The notes beneath the pieces are model-generated. The model searched no databases, was not told the origin of the DNA, and saw only the letters and a list, made by a program, of their open reading frames with translations. DNA of 37,739 nt from an uncultured Clostridia bacterium (GTDB taxonomy: Bacteria > Bacillota > Clostridia > TANB77 > CAG-508): contig CANQHU010000019.1 of the NCBI GenBank assembly GCA_947623945.1, positions 1 through 37,739 on the forward strand. Reading direction: 5' to 3'. The position numbers and the translations under genes were made by a program. This document shows positions 25,804 to 34,853 of this stretch, piece after piece (the stretch's first letter is position 1; every line of letters starts with the position of its first letter).

Positions 25804-25845
25804 AAAAAATAGAAAAAAAATTAAAAATTTTTCTATTTTTTATTG
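25804..25845 (+). terminator. AT-only terminator after the second ackA
   Basis: A 14-bp stem, aaaaaatagaaaaa (25804-25817) with tttttctatttttt (25828-25841), shortly after the stop. Pairs are nearly all A-T. Confidence 0.6.
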
Positions 25846-25953
25846 ACATTTTATAGAACTTATGATTAAATATTGACTAGCAAATAATTTAAGATTAATT
25901 TTTACATATTAGTCTTAGTAAATTAAATATTTAACCAAAAGGAGGTGAAAGAA

Positions 25954-26544
25954 ATGGTAGAAGAAACAGCAACTATTAATACAATACTAACCGAGTTAAG
26001 AGAATTTAGAGCAGAAAACAACGAAAAGTGGGAGCAAAATGAAAAGCGCTGGGAAGAAAATGACAAAAGATGGGAGCAGAATGAAAAGCGCTGGGAAGAA
26101 AATGACAAAAGATGGGAGCAAAATGAAAAGCGTTGGGAGCAAAATGAGAAACGTTGGGAGCAAAATGAGAAACGTTGGGCAGAAAATGACAAAAGATGGG
26201 AGCAAAATGAAAAACGTTGGAAAGAAAATGAAGAAAAATTGGAGGCAATTAATGAAAGAGTGACAAATATAGAAAATAACAGTGGACCAGACAAAGAAGA
26301 ATTTTTAAGAATTTTCGATTCAATGGAAGAAGCAATTATGAAAGAATTTGCAGAACTAAACGAAAAAGTAGACATCAAATTTAGTAAAGCAGATGCAATG
26401 TTTGCAGATCTTGGATTAGATATTAAAGAATTGCAACATACCTCAAGAAGACAAGGTAGCAAAATAAAATTTAATGATGTTAGAATCGGAAAATTAGAAG
26501 ACTGGAAAGACGAATTAGACATCGGAGGATATGTTCCAACATAA
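25954..26544 (+). CDS. Heptad-repeat coiled-coil protein, function unknown
   Basis: A 196-residue protein. After a short N-terminal helix, about residues 26-95 are ten near-identical seven-residue units alternating KRWEQNE and KRWEEND (21-bp DNA repeats, 26028-26240), then a further coiled-coil or helical part (DSMEEAIMKEFAELNEKVD) and a polar tail ending GYVPT. The regular W every seven residues with charged partners suggests a long amphipathic, perhaps surface-binding helix. Similar repeats occur in clostridial and bacterial DUF-type coiled-coil proteins, but I cannot name the family. The start at 25954 follows AAAGGAGGTGA; an upstream GTG is inside that site. No signal peptide. Confidence 0.75.
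   Translation: MVEETATINTILTELREFRAENNEKWEQNEKRWEENDKRWEQNEKRWEENDKRWEQNEKRWEQNEKRWEQNEKRWAENDKRWEQNEKRWKENEEKLEAINERVTNIENNSGPDKEEFLRIFDSMEEAIMKEFAELNEKVDIKFSKADAMFADLGLDIKELQHTSRRQGSKIKFNDVRIGKLEDWKDELDIGGYVPT
26028..26240 (+). repeat. In-frame 21-bp tandem repeats, about ten copies
   Basis: Units such as tgggagcaaaatgaaaagcg and tgggaagaaaatgacaaaag follow each other without gaps, encoding the WEQNEKR and WEENDKR heptads. Near identity at synonymous positions points to recent expansion by slippage or recombination, so copy number probably varies between strains. Confidence 0.85.
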
Positions 26545-26575
26545 CAAAAATATTAAACAAAAACATCAAAAAGTA

Positions 26576-26603
26576 TTGCAAAAAATAATAAACATGATAT
26601 AAT
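26576..26603 (+). promoter_or_regulatory. Promoter of the ileS T-box transcript
   Basis: TTGCAA at 26576-26581 and TATAAT at 26598-26603 with a 16-bp spacer, just upstream of the T-box leader. Confidence 0.6.
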
Positions 26604-26609
26604 AAATAG

Positions 26610-26889
26610 CAAATAAATTAAAAACTATAACAAGGACAATATAAATAATAAAATATCTTTCAGAGAGCCAAAGGTAGGTGTGAATTTGGTAAGTAAAAAT
26701 TATTTATTATCACCTTAGTTTGTTGTTAAACTGAAATTGCAAAAAATTAAGTTTAATCGTAATCCTGCGTTAAAGGAAAATAAGAGAGTGGATTGTATTT
26801 TATATATACATTTGCTAAAATAGGTGGTACCGCGGAAATAAAGCTATTTCGTCCTAACAAAATTAGGAGGAATAGCTTTTTATTTTTTA
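26610..26889 (+). ncRNA. T-box riboswitch controlling ileS
   Basis: A tRNA-sensing leader that fills the 365-bp gap before ileS. Stem I begins with cagagagccaaaggtaggtg at about 26661. The likely specifier is ATC (Ile) at 26709-26711, just before acctta. The T-box sequence aggtggtaccgcgg sits at 26822-26835. It is followed by the terminator, which pairs aaagctatt and tcctaa with ttagga and aatagcttt and ends in a T-run near 26884. Uncharged tRNA-Ile should stabilise the antiterminator and let ileS be transcribed. Confidence 0.92.
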
Positions 26890-26909
26890 ATTAATAGGGG
26901 GAATTAAAA

Positions 26910-29900
26910 ATGTACAAAAAAGTAGAATTAAAAGATGGATTTGTAGGAGTGGAAAAAGAAGTTGCAAAAATCTGGAAAGAAAAAGACATCATCAAGAAAA
27001 ACTTCAATATGAACAAAGGTAAAAGATACTTTACCTTTTATGATGGACCACCTACAGCAAATGGAAAGCCTCATGTTGGGCACATTGAAACAAGAGTAAT
27101 GAAAGATATAATTCCAAGATACAAAGTAATGAAAGGATATCAAGTAATTCGTAAAGCAGGATGGGATACACATGGACTTCCTGTAGAATTAGAAATTGAA
27201 AAAAAATTAGGAATTTCAGGAAAAGAGCAAATTGAAGAATACGGTGTAGAAAAATTTGTTAAAGAATGTAAAAATAGTGTATTCACATATGTTTCTATGT
27301 GGGAAGACATGACAAATAAAGTAGGATTTTGGGTTGACATGGAAAATCCATATGTTACTTATCACAACGACTATATAGAATCAGTATGGTGGGCTTTAAA
27401 ACAAATGTGGGAAAAAGGACTTTTATATGAAGGTCATAAAGTTATGCCATATTGTCCAAGATGTGGAACAGCACTTTCTTCCCATGAAGTAGCACAAGGT
27501 TACAAAGATGTAAAAGACTTAACATGTATTGCAAAATTCAAAATAGTTGGAGAGGATAAATACATTTTAGCTTGGACAACAACACCATGGACATTACCAT
27601 CTAACTTAGCATTATGCTTAAATAAATCTTATGAATATGCAGAAGTAAAAGCAAACATTAGAACAGATGACGAACCACTTTACGAAACATATATTTTAGC
27701 AAAAGACTTAATAGAAAACGTATTAAAAGAAACACCATACGAAATTTTAAAAACATATAAAGGAGAAGAACTATTAGGTACAAAATACGAACAACTAATG
27801 CCATTTGCTAAAGTAACAGGAAAAGCATTTGAAGTTATCCATGGAGACTATGTAAATTTAGAAGATGGTACAGGAATTGTACACATTGCGCCAGCATATG
27901 GAGAAGACGATAGTCTAGTATCAAAACAAAATGGAATTACATTTATCAATTTAGTAGACAAATCAGGAAAATTTGTAAAAGAAGTAGAACCATGGGCAGG
28001 AAAATTTGTTAGAGATTGCAGTGAAGACATTTGCGAATGGCTAAAGAAAGAAAACAAATTATTTAGTAAAGAAAGACATATACACTCTTATCCACATTGT
28101 TGGAGATGTGATACACCACTTTTATATTATCCAAAAGAAAGTTGGTTTGTTGCTATGAGCACCTTAAGAGACGAATTAGTAGCAAACAACAATAAAGTAA
28201 ATTGGTATCCAGATACAATCCGTACAGGAAGATTTGGAAAATTCCTAGAAAACGTAATAGATTGGGGAATTTCAAGAGACCGTTATTGGGGAACTCCACT
28301 TCCAATTTGGACTTGTGAAGACGAGAATTGTCACCATCAAGAATGTATAGGCTCAATTCAAGAATTAAAAGAAAAAGGAATTGATGTACCAGAGGATATA
28401 GAACTTCATAAACCATATATTGATGATGTATACTTAAAATGTCCAAAATGTGGCAAAAAAATGAAAAGAGCAAAAGAAGTAATAGACTGTTGGTTTGATT
28501 CTGGCTCTATGCCTTTTGCACAATGGCACTATCCATTTGAAAATAAAGAAATGTTTGATAAAAACTTCCCAGCACAATTTATTTCAGAAGCAGTAGACCA
28601 AACAAGAGGATGGTTCTATACATTAACAGCAGTTGGAACCGCTTTATTTGGAAGAAGTCCATTTGAAAACTGCATTGTATTAGGTCATGTTTTAGATGAA
28701 AAAGGACAAAAAATGTCTAAATCTAAAGGAAATGGTGTAGACCCAATGACTCTTTTAGATACAGTAGGAGCAGACGCTACAAGATGGCATTTTTACACAT
28801 GTGGTGCTCCATGGCTTCCAACAAGACTAGGATTAAAAAGTGTACAAGAAACCCGGAAGAGGATTTTTAAGCACACTATGGAATGTATATTCTTTCTATG
28901 TTTTGTATGCTGAAATAGATCAATTTAATCCATTAAAATATAAAGATTTTAAACCAACAAATATAATGGATAAATGGATAATCTCTAAATTAAATACTCT
29001 AGTAAAAGAAGTAGACGAAAAATTAGAAAGTTATAACATTACACTAGCAGCACAAAAAATTGAAGACTTTACTGATGAACTATCAAATTGGTATGTTCGT
29101 AGAAATAGAGAAAGATTTTGGGCACAAGAATTAAACGACGAAAAAATAGGAGCTTATTGTACATTATATCAAGTATTAACTACATTAGTTAAAATTTCAG
29201 CACCATTTATACCATTTATGACAGAAGAAATTTATCAAAACTTAGTAGTAGGATTAGATGATAAAGCACCAGAAAGTGTACATTTGTGCTTATGGCCAGA
29301 AGTAGACGAAAAAACAATTGATAAAGATTTAGAAGCAGAAATGGATTTAGCATATAAAATTGTAAAACTTGGTAGAAGTGCAAGAAACCTAAGCAATATC
29401 AAAAACAGACAACCACTTTCAAAAATGCTAGTTTCAATAAATGACTTACCAGAATATTATGCTGACATAGTAAAAGAAGAATTAAACATAAAAGAAATGA
29501 AATTTGGAGCTGAAATGTCAGACTATGTTAATTTTGAAATTAAACCAAATCTTCCTGTACTTGGAAAAGAATATGGAAAATTAATTCCAAAAATCAAACA
29601 AGAAATTGAAAAAAGAAATCAAATGGATTTAGCCAATAAAGTTAAAAATGGTGGTACAGAATATATAGAAATTGATGATATACAAATTGGACTAAATTCA
29701 GAAAACCTATTAGTTATGATGCAAGGAAAAGAAGGATTTAGTTTTAGTGGAGAAGGAGAAATTGGGGTTGTATTAGACACACACATTACACCAGAATTAA
29801 AAGAAGAAGGATATGTAAGAGAAATCTTATCTAAAGTTCAAAACATGAGAAAAGATAAAGACTTTGAAGTATTAGATAATATATACATTTATGTATCTGG

Positions 29901-30057
29901 AAATAAAATGCTAGAAGAAATCATCAAGAAAAATGAAACTTTAATAAAACATGATACATTAACTGTTGAAATAATTTATGAAAAAGACAGAAACACTTAT
30001 ACAGAAACCAACATTAATGGAGAAATGTTAAAACTTGATGTAGAAGTTGTAAAATAA
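26910..30057 (+). CDS. ileS: Isoleucyl-tRNA synthetase, one +1 shift at CGG
   Basis: A class I synthetase. After one skip it has 1048 residues, normal for the long clostridial form. Motifs: the HIGH-like GKPHVGH in the N-terminal fold, the editing domain ([29 protein letters not shown]), zinc-site cysteines in the CP region (CPRCG), KMSKSKGN at about residue 605, and the anticodon-binding helical domain ([12 protein letters not shown]). The reading breaks at codon 649 (C28854, acc-CGG-aag). Skipping C gives [16 protein letters not shown], which keeps the R and F of the family pattern RKFxxTLWN. The exact slip point could lie a few bases later (the AGG at 28860), but AGG is an ordinary Arg codon elsewhere here, so CGG is the better choice. 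Regulated by the upstream Ile T-box. Confidence 0.94.
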
Positions 30058-30086
30058 AATTAATACATGCAAAAGGATGTGAATTA

Positions 30087-30437
30087 ATGGAACTTGATTT
30101 TATAAACAAAATGCAAGAAATAGCCAAAAAAACAGTAGAAAACATAAGTGAAGAAATTAGCAAAAACAATTCTAATCTAAGTCAAACAGAAGTAGAATTA
30201 GCACAAAAATTAGATGCAATAGAAGAATTTAGCATAGACAGAATAGAAGAAAACAAAGTTGTGTTAGAAAACAGAAAAGATGGAAGTAAAATTGATTTAG
30301 ACATAGAAAAATTACCAAATACAATAAAAGAAGGAGATATCATAAAAAAAATCAATGGTAAATATGTTTTAGATACTGCTAAAACATTAAGCGAAAGTGA
30401 ACGCATAAAAAACAAAATGGATGATTTATGGAATTAA
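30087..30437 (+). CDS. DUF3006-domain protein
   Basis: A 116-residue protein. The first 45 residues are a charged helix. The rest (FSIDRIEENKVVLENR, then LPNTIKEGDIIK and a C-terminal helix) is a typical DUF3006 domain, a small beta-rich unit of unknown function that is very often encoded beside ComEC-like beta-lactamase-fold proteins, as it is here. It lies 29 nt after ileS and 23 nt before the hydrolase, probably in one transcript. Cytoplasmic, no signal. No CGG. Confidence 0.75.
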   Translation: MELDFINKMQEIAKKTVENISEEISKNNSNLSQTEVELAQKLDAIEEFSIDRIEENKVVLENRKDGSKIDLDIEKLPNTIKEGDIIKKINGKYVLDTAKTLSESERIKNKMDDLWN

Positions 30438-30460
30438 AATAATTTATGTGGGGGTAAATT

Positions 30461-31422
30461 ATGGCGAGGAGAAACAGAAGAAGTAGAAAGAAAAGTAAAA
30501 AAATAAATGCAAAAGTAGTATCAGGAATTATTGCAGTTATAATAATTATTATTCTTGCAATTGTTGGTACAAATGTAGAAGTTTTAAATAAAGTTAGTAA
30601 TTTATTTGGATTAGACATCGAATTTAATCAAACAGAACAACAAGAAGAAATAAAAAATGAGCCATTTGCTGGTACTACTAATTTAGAAGTATATTTCATA
30701 GATGTAGGGCAAGCAGATAGTATCTTAATTTTAAATGACACTCAAGCAATGCTAATTGATGCAGGAAACAATGAGGATGGAGAAAATGTAGTTAATTTCA
30801 TCAAAGAAAAAGGAATTGAAACATTAAATTACGTTATACGGAACACATCCTCATGAAGACCATATTGGTGGACTTGATGACGTGATAAAAAATTTTAATA
30901 TAGAAAATATCTATATGCCAAAAATACAAACAACTACAAAAACTTTTGAAGATGTATTAGATGCAATTGCAAATAAAAACTTAAAAGTGACAGCTCCAAA
31001 AAAGGGTGACACATTTAAATTAGGAGAAGCACGGTTGTGAAGTAATGACAGATTCCATTTTAGATGAAGATAATCTTAATTTATCTTCAATTGTTATAAA
31101 ATTGCAGTTTGGAAATACAAGTTTCTTATTTATGGGAGACAGTGAAACATTAAATGAAAAAACAATAGATTGGCCTAAAGTAGATGTATTAAAAGTCGGA
31201 CATCATGGCTCTAGCACAAGCACTTCAGTAAGATTTTTAGAACAAGTGCAACCTAAATATGCAGTTATTATGGCAGGAAAAGATAATAATTATGGGTTAC
31301 CAAAAGAAAATATTGTGTCGAGAATAGAAAATAGAAATGCAAAAATTTATAGAACAGACATAAATGGCACAATACAAATGAATTCAGATGGAAATAATAT
31401 TGAAATAAAAACAGAAAAATAA
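30461..31422 (+). CDS. ComEC-like exported metallo-beta-lactamase-fold protein, two +1 shifts at CGG
   Basis: After two skips the product is 319 residues. A basic N terminus (about 20 residues) precedes one membrane helix (VVSGIIAVIIIIILAIV), so the catalytic domain lies outside. The domain begins VYFIDVGQADSILI, has the metal motif THPHEDHIGG and ends with FMGDSE, VLKVGHHGSS and NYGLP, the pattern of the free-standing ComEC C-terminal hydrolase. Related domains may act on DNA or nucleotides; the substrate is not known. C30839 (ata-CGG-aac) must be skipped to give Gly127 right before THPHEDH, and C31032 (gca-CGG-ttg) to give Gly191, the only GGT case. Without the first shift the metal site is lost. 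It sits between the DUF3006 gene and a NodB deacetylase. Confidence 0.88.
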
Positions 31423-31471
31423 AAAAGTGTAGATTTTATAGTAGATATATGTCGAAAAAAGGGGATAAAAA

Positions 31472-32983
31472 ATGATATTATATTTAGTAGAACTTGCAGT
31501 TGCAATTATTGCAATTATTGTATCTTTAATTGTACTAAGAAAAAAAGAAACTAAAAAATTTATAACAGCATTTATTATTATTTTAGCACTATTAGTAGTT
31601 AGTGAAGGAGTTACATTCGCTCTTGAAAAGCCAGTTATAGAAATAAAAAAAGAAAATACTACAGTAGAAGCAAAAGTAGACAATCACCTAAAAATTGCAA
31701 AAACTACGTATCATTTTCAAGATATAACAGGTGAAGTAGAAATAGAAGGAAAAGTAGACTATAATCAAATTGGTAGTTATGAAATATCTTATAAAATACC
31801 AACTCTTTTCGGAGTGTATAAAGAAACAGAAGTAATAAATGTAGTAGACACAACACCTCCAGAAATCAACTTAGAAGGAGGAGAAGAGTATAATCAATCT
31901 TATTCAAAAGAATATCAAGAGCCAGGATATTCTGCAATTGATGTATATGATGAAAATTTAACAGAAAAAGTACAAGTAGAAAAAAATCAAATAAGTGATA
32001 CAGAAATGGAATTAAAATATACAGTATCAGATAACTCAGGAAATACGGCTACAAAAACAAGAAAAGTCCATATTGTAGATGATATAGCACCTAACATAAC
32101 TTTAAATGGAAGCGAAACAATGACATTAATAATAGGAAATAAATACGAAGAAAAAGGTGCAAAAGCAGTTGATGAAAAAGATGGAGATTTAACTGACAAA
32201 ATACAAAAAGAAGGCTCAGTTGATACTTCAAAAGAAGGAAATTATGAAATTACTTATAAAGTTTCTGATTCAAAAGGAAATGAAGCAACTAAAAAAAGAA
32301 AAATAATTGTGTTAAAAGAAGAAATAAAAGCAAGAACAGGAACAGATGGACAACCAGGAGTAATTTATTTAACATTTGATGATGGACCAAGTTCAAGTAT
32401 TACGCCTAAAATATTAGATATTCTAAAACAAAAAAATGTTAAAGCAACATTCTTTATATTAAATTACAATGCACAAGGAGAAGCATTAGTTAAAAGAGAA
32501 ATAGCAGAAGGTCATACTGTAGGAATCCATGGATTTTCTCATGATTATAATACAATTTATCAATCAGTTGATACATATATGAGTAATATTACAAAATTAC
32601 AAGAAAAAATTAAAGCCTCTACAGGTTATAATGCAACTATTACAAGATTTCCAGGAGGAAGTTCAAACACAGTAAGTAGATATAACCCAGGTATAATGAC
32701 AATTTTGTGTAAAGAAGTTGTAAATCGTGGATACAGATATTTCGATTGGAATGTATCATCAGGAGATGCAGGTGATGTTAGCACATCACAAGGAGTATAT
32801 AATAATGTAACAAAAGGATTAAGCAAGTCAAGGTCTAATGTTGTGTTAATGCATGATTTTAGTGGAAATACAAAAACTTTAAATGCATTATCATCTATTA
32901 TAGATTATGGAATACAAAATGGATATACATTTAGTAATATAACAACTAATACGCCAATGGTAACACATAAACCAAATAATTAA
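31472..32983 (+). CDS. Membrane-anchored polysaccharide deacetylase with Ig-like repeats
   Basis: A 503-residue protein. Two hydrophobic segments at about residues 2-21 and 30-51 anchor it. Next come tandem DUF5011-type Ig-like repeats (DTTPPEINLEGGEEY, then DDIAPNITLNGSETM, each with VSDxxGNxAT near the end). The C-terminal NodB domain has YLTFDDGPS, GIHGFSHDYN, TRFPGGSSN and VLMHDFSG, which contain the catalytic aspartates and metal histidines. It probably removes acetyl groups from peptidoglycan or another cell-surface glycan outside the membrane. It follows the ComEC-like gene by 49 nt and ends at a strong terminator. Intact, no in-phase CGG. Confidence 0.88.
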   Translation: MILYLVELAVAIIAIIVSLIVLRKKETKKFITAFIIILALLVVSEGVTFALEKPVIEIKKENTTVEAKVDNHLKIAKTTYHFQDITGEVEIEGKVDYNQIGSYEISYKIPTLFGVYKETEVINVVDTTPPEINLEGGEEYNQSYSKEYQEPGYSAIDVYDENLTEKVQVEKNQISDTEMELKYTVSDNSGNTATKTRKVHIVDDIAPNITLNGSETMTLIIGNKYEEKGAKAVDEKDGDLTDKIQKEGSVDTSKEGNYEITYKVSDSKGNEATKKRKIIVLKEEIKARTGTDGQPGVIYLTFDDGPSSSITPKILDILKQKNVKATFFILNYNAQGEALVKREIAEGHTVGIHGFSHDYNTIYQSVDTYMSNITKLQEKIKASTGYNATITRFPGGSSNTVSRYNPGIMTILCKEVVNRGYRYFDWNVSSGDAGDVSTSQGVYNNVTKGLSKSRSNVVLMHDFSGNTKTLNALSSIIDYGIQNGYTFSNITTNTPMVTHKPNN

Positions 32984-32988
32984 TGTTA

Positions 32989-33033
32989 AAAAATTGTCAA
33001 GAAGGACAGGATGCTTTTTGACAATTTTTTGTT
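32989..33033 (+). terminator. Terminator after the deacetylase gene
   Basis: The 12-bp stem aaaaattgtcaa (32989-33000) with ttgacaattttt (33018-33029), followed by T-rich sequence. Confidence 0.75.
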
Positions 33034-33049
33034 ATTTCCCTTAAATCTC

Positions 33050-33078
33050 TTGACAGTTTACGATAATCAAGATAAAAT
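33050..33078 (+). promoter_or_regulatory. Probable rny promoter
   Basis: TTGACA at 33050-33055 and TAAAAT at 33073-33078 with a 17-bp spacer. Confidence 0.55.
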
Positions 33079-33166
33079 ATAATAGTAAGGAAAAAATATA
33101 TCAATGCAAAATTAATATATATTTTATTCGAACATTGAAAATTAAATAAGAAAGAGGTGTATGATT

Positions 33167-34708
33167 ATGAACATTGTAATCATTATCGCCGCTGTCTTAA
33201 TCTCGCTAGCAATAGGTATCCCAATTGGAATGGTATATCGTAAAAAAGTTGCAGAATCTAAAATTCAAGGAGCAGAAAAAGAAGCAAAAAGATTAGTAGA
33301 ACAAGCAAAAATAGAAGCAGAAAACCTAAAAAAAGAAGAAATTTTTAAGGCTAAAGAAGAAATTATGGCTAGCCGTAAAGAATTAGATCAAGAGATTAAA
33401 GAAAGAAGAGGCGAAGTACAAAAACAAGAATCAAGATTAATTCAAAAAGAAGAAAATCTAGAAAAACGTGAGGAAGGTTTTGAGAAAAAAGAAAAAGACC
33501 TAGAAAGGGAAATGCAAGACATTGAAAGACAAAGACAAGAAGTAGAAGAATTACATAGCAAAGAAATGGAACAACTTCAAAAAATTGCATCTTTAACCAA
33601 GGAAGAAGCAAAAGCAAAATTACTTGCAGAAATGGACAAATCATTAACTGCTGAAAAGGCAGCTTTAATCCGTGAAAAAGAGCAAAAAATGAAGGAAGAA
33701 GCAACAAAAAATGCAAAAGAAATTTTAAGCTATGCTGTACAAAAATGTGCTGCAGATCATTCACAAGAAACTACAGTATCTATAGTAGCACTTCCAAATG
33801 ATGATATGAAAGGAAGAATTATAGGTAGAGAAGGAAGAAACATTAAAGCATTAGAAACCTTAACAGGAATTGACTTAATTATTGATGATACACCGGAAGC
33901 AGTAGTATTATCAGGTTTTGATCCATTAAGAAGAGAAGTTGCCAAAATTGCTCTTGAAAAATTAATAGATGATGGAAGAATTCATCCAGCAAAAATTGAA
34001 GAAATGGTAGAAAAGGCAAAGGAAGAAGTAGAAACTACCATAAAAGAAGAAGGAGAAAGAGCAGTATTAGAAACAGGTGTAATTGGACTTCATCCAGACC
34101 TTGTTAAATTAATTGGAAAATTAAAATATAGAACAAGTTATGGACAAAATGTTTTAAACCATTCAATTGAAGTTTCAAACCTAGCAAGAATTATGGCAGA
34201 AGAATTAGGCTTAGATCCAAAATTGGCAAGAAGAGCTGGACTTTTACATGATATTGGTAAAGCATTAGACCACGATATGGAAGGAACACATGTTGAAATA
34301 GGTGTAGAAGTTCTTAAAAAATACAAAGAAAATCCACTTGTTATAAATGCAGTTGAAGCACATCATGGAGATGTAGAACCAAAATCATTAGAAGCAGTTT
34401 TAGTACAAGCAGCAGATGCTATTTCTGCATCTAGACCAGGTGCAAGAAGAGAAACAGTTGAGGCTTACATCAAAAGACTCCAAAACCTTGAAGAAATTGC
34501 AGATTCTTTTGAAGGAGTTGAAAAATCATTTGCTATTCAAGCAGGTAGAGAAATTAGAATTGTTGTAAAACCAGAAAGAATATCAGATGATAAAATGACA
34601 ATTCTTGCAAGAGATGTTGCAAAGAAAATTGAAAGTGAAATGGATTATCCAGGACAAATTAAAGTAAATGTCATAAGGGAAACCAGAGTAATTGATTATG
34701 CAAAATAA
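33167..34708 (+). CDS. rny: Ribonuclease Y
   Basis: A membrane-anchored endoribonuclease that starts mRNA decay. 513 residues: an N-terminal membrane helix ([20 protein letters not shown]), a long coiled coil to about residue 190, a KH domain ([15 protein letters not shown]) and an HD domain ([12 protein letters not shown]). I prefer the ATG at 33167 to that at 33161 because GAGGTG is 8 nt before it. In many Firmicutes ymdB follows rny directly; here another gene is inserted between them. A perfect 12-bp terminator follows. Intact. Confidence 0.95.
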   Translation: MNIVIIIAAVLISLAIGIPIGMVYRKKVAESKIQGAEKEAKRLVEQAKIEAENLKKEEIFKAKEEIMASRKELDQEIKERRGEVQKQESRLIQKEENLEKREEGFEKKEKDLEREMQDIERQRQEVEELHSKEMEQLQKIASLTKEEAKAKLLAEMDKSLTAEKAALIREKEQKMKEEATKNAKEILSYAVQKCAADHSQETTVSIVALPNDDMKGRIIGREGRNIKALETLTGIDLIIDDTPEAVVLSGFDPLRREVAKIALEKLIDDGRIHPAKIEEMVEKAKEEVETTIKEEGERAVLETGVIGLHPDLVKLIGKLKYRTSYGQNVLNHSIEVSNLARIMAEELGLDPKLARRAGLLHDIGKALDHDMEGTHVEIGVEVLKKYKENPLVINAVEAHHGDVEPKSLEAVLVQAADAISASRPGARRETVEAYIKRLQNLEEIADSFEGVEKSFAIQAGREIRIVVKPERISDDKMTILARDVAKKIESEMDYPGQIKVNVIRETRVIDYAK

Positions 34709-34710
34709 TA

Positions 34711-34743
34711 AAAAAGTTGTGAGTAAAATCACAACTTTTTTTG
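34711..34743 (+). terminator. Terminator of rny
   Basis: A perfect 12-bp stem, aaaaagttgtga (34711-34722) with tcacaacttttt (34729-34740), then Ts. Confidence 0.85.
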
Positions 34744-34767
34744 TATAAATTTTTTTTCGAAAAGTGA

Positions 34768-34796
34768 TTGACAAAAAAGTACAATTGTAATACCAT
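34768..34796 (+). promoter_or_regulatory. Promoter of the pilin-like/C-type-lectin gene
   Basis: Consensus TTGACA at 34768-34773 and TACCAT at 34791-34796 with a 17-bp spacer. Confidence 0.6.
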
Positions 34797-34853
34797 ATAA
34801 ACATAAATAACTATTTTAAGAGATAGTAGAACATTGAAAGGGGAACAAAAGAT

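Noticed and set aside
26028-26240. CRISPR-like repeat array
   Set aside because: The 21-bp units are contiguous without spacers and in frame in a coding sequence, so they are protein heptad repeats.
28854-28863. Shift in ileS at the AGG codon a few bases after CGG
   Set aside because: Protein length would be the same, but AGG is used as ordinary Arg elsewhere (for example in recJ), and the CGG option keeps the family R and F in register.
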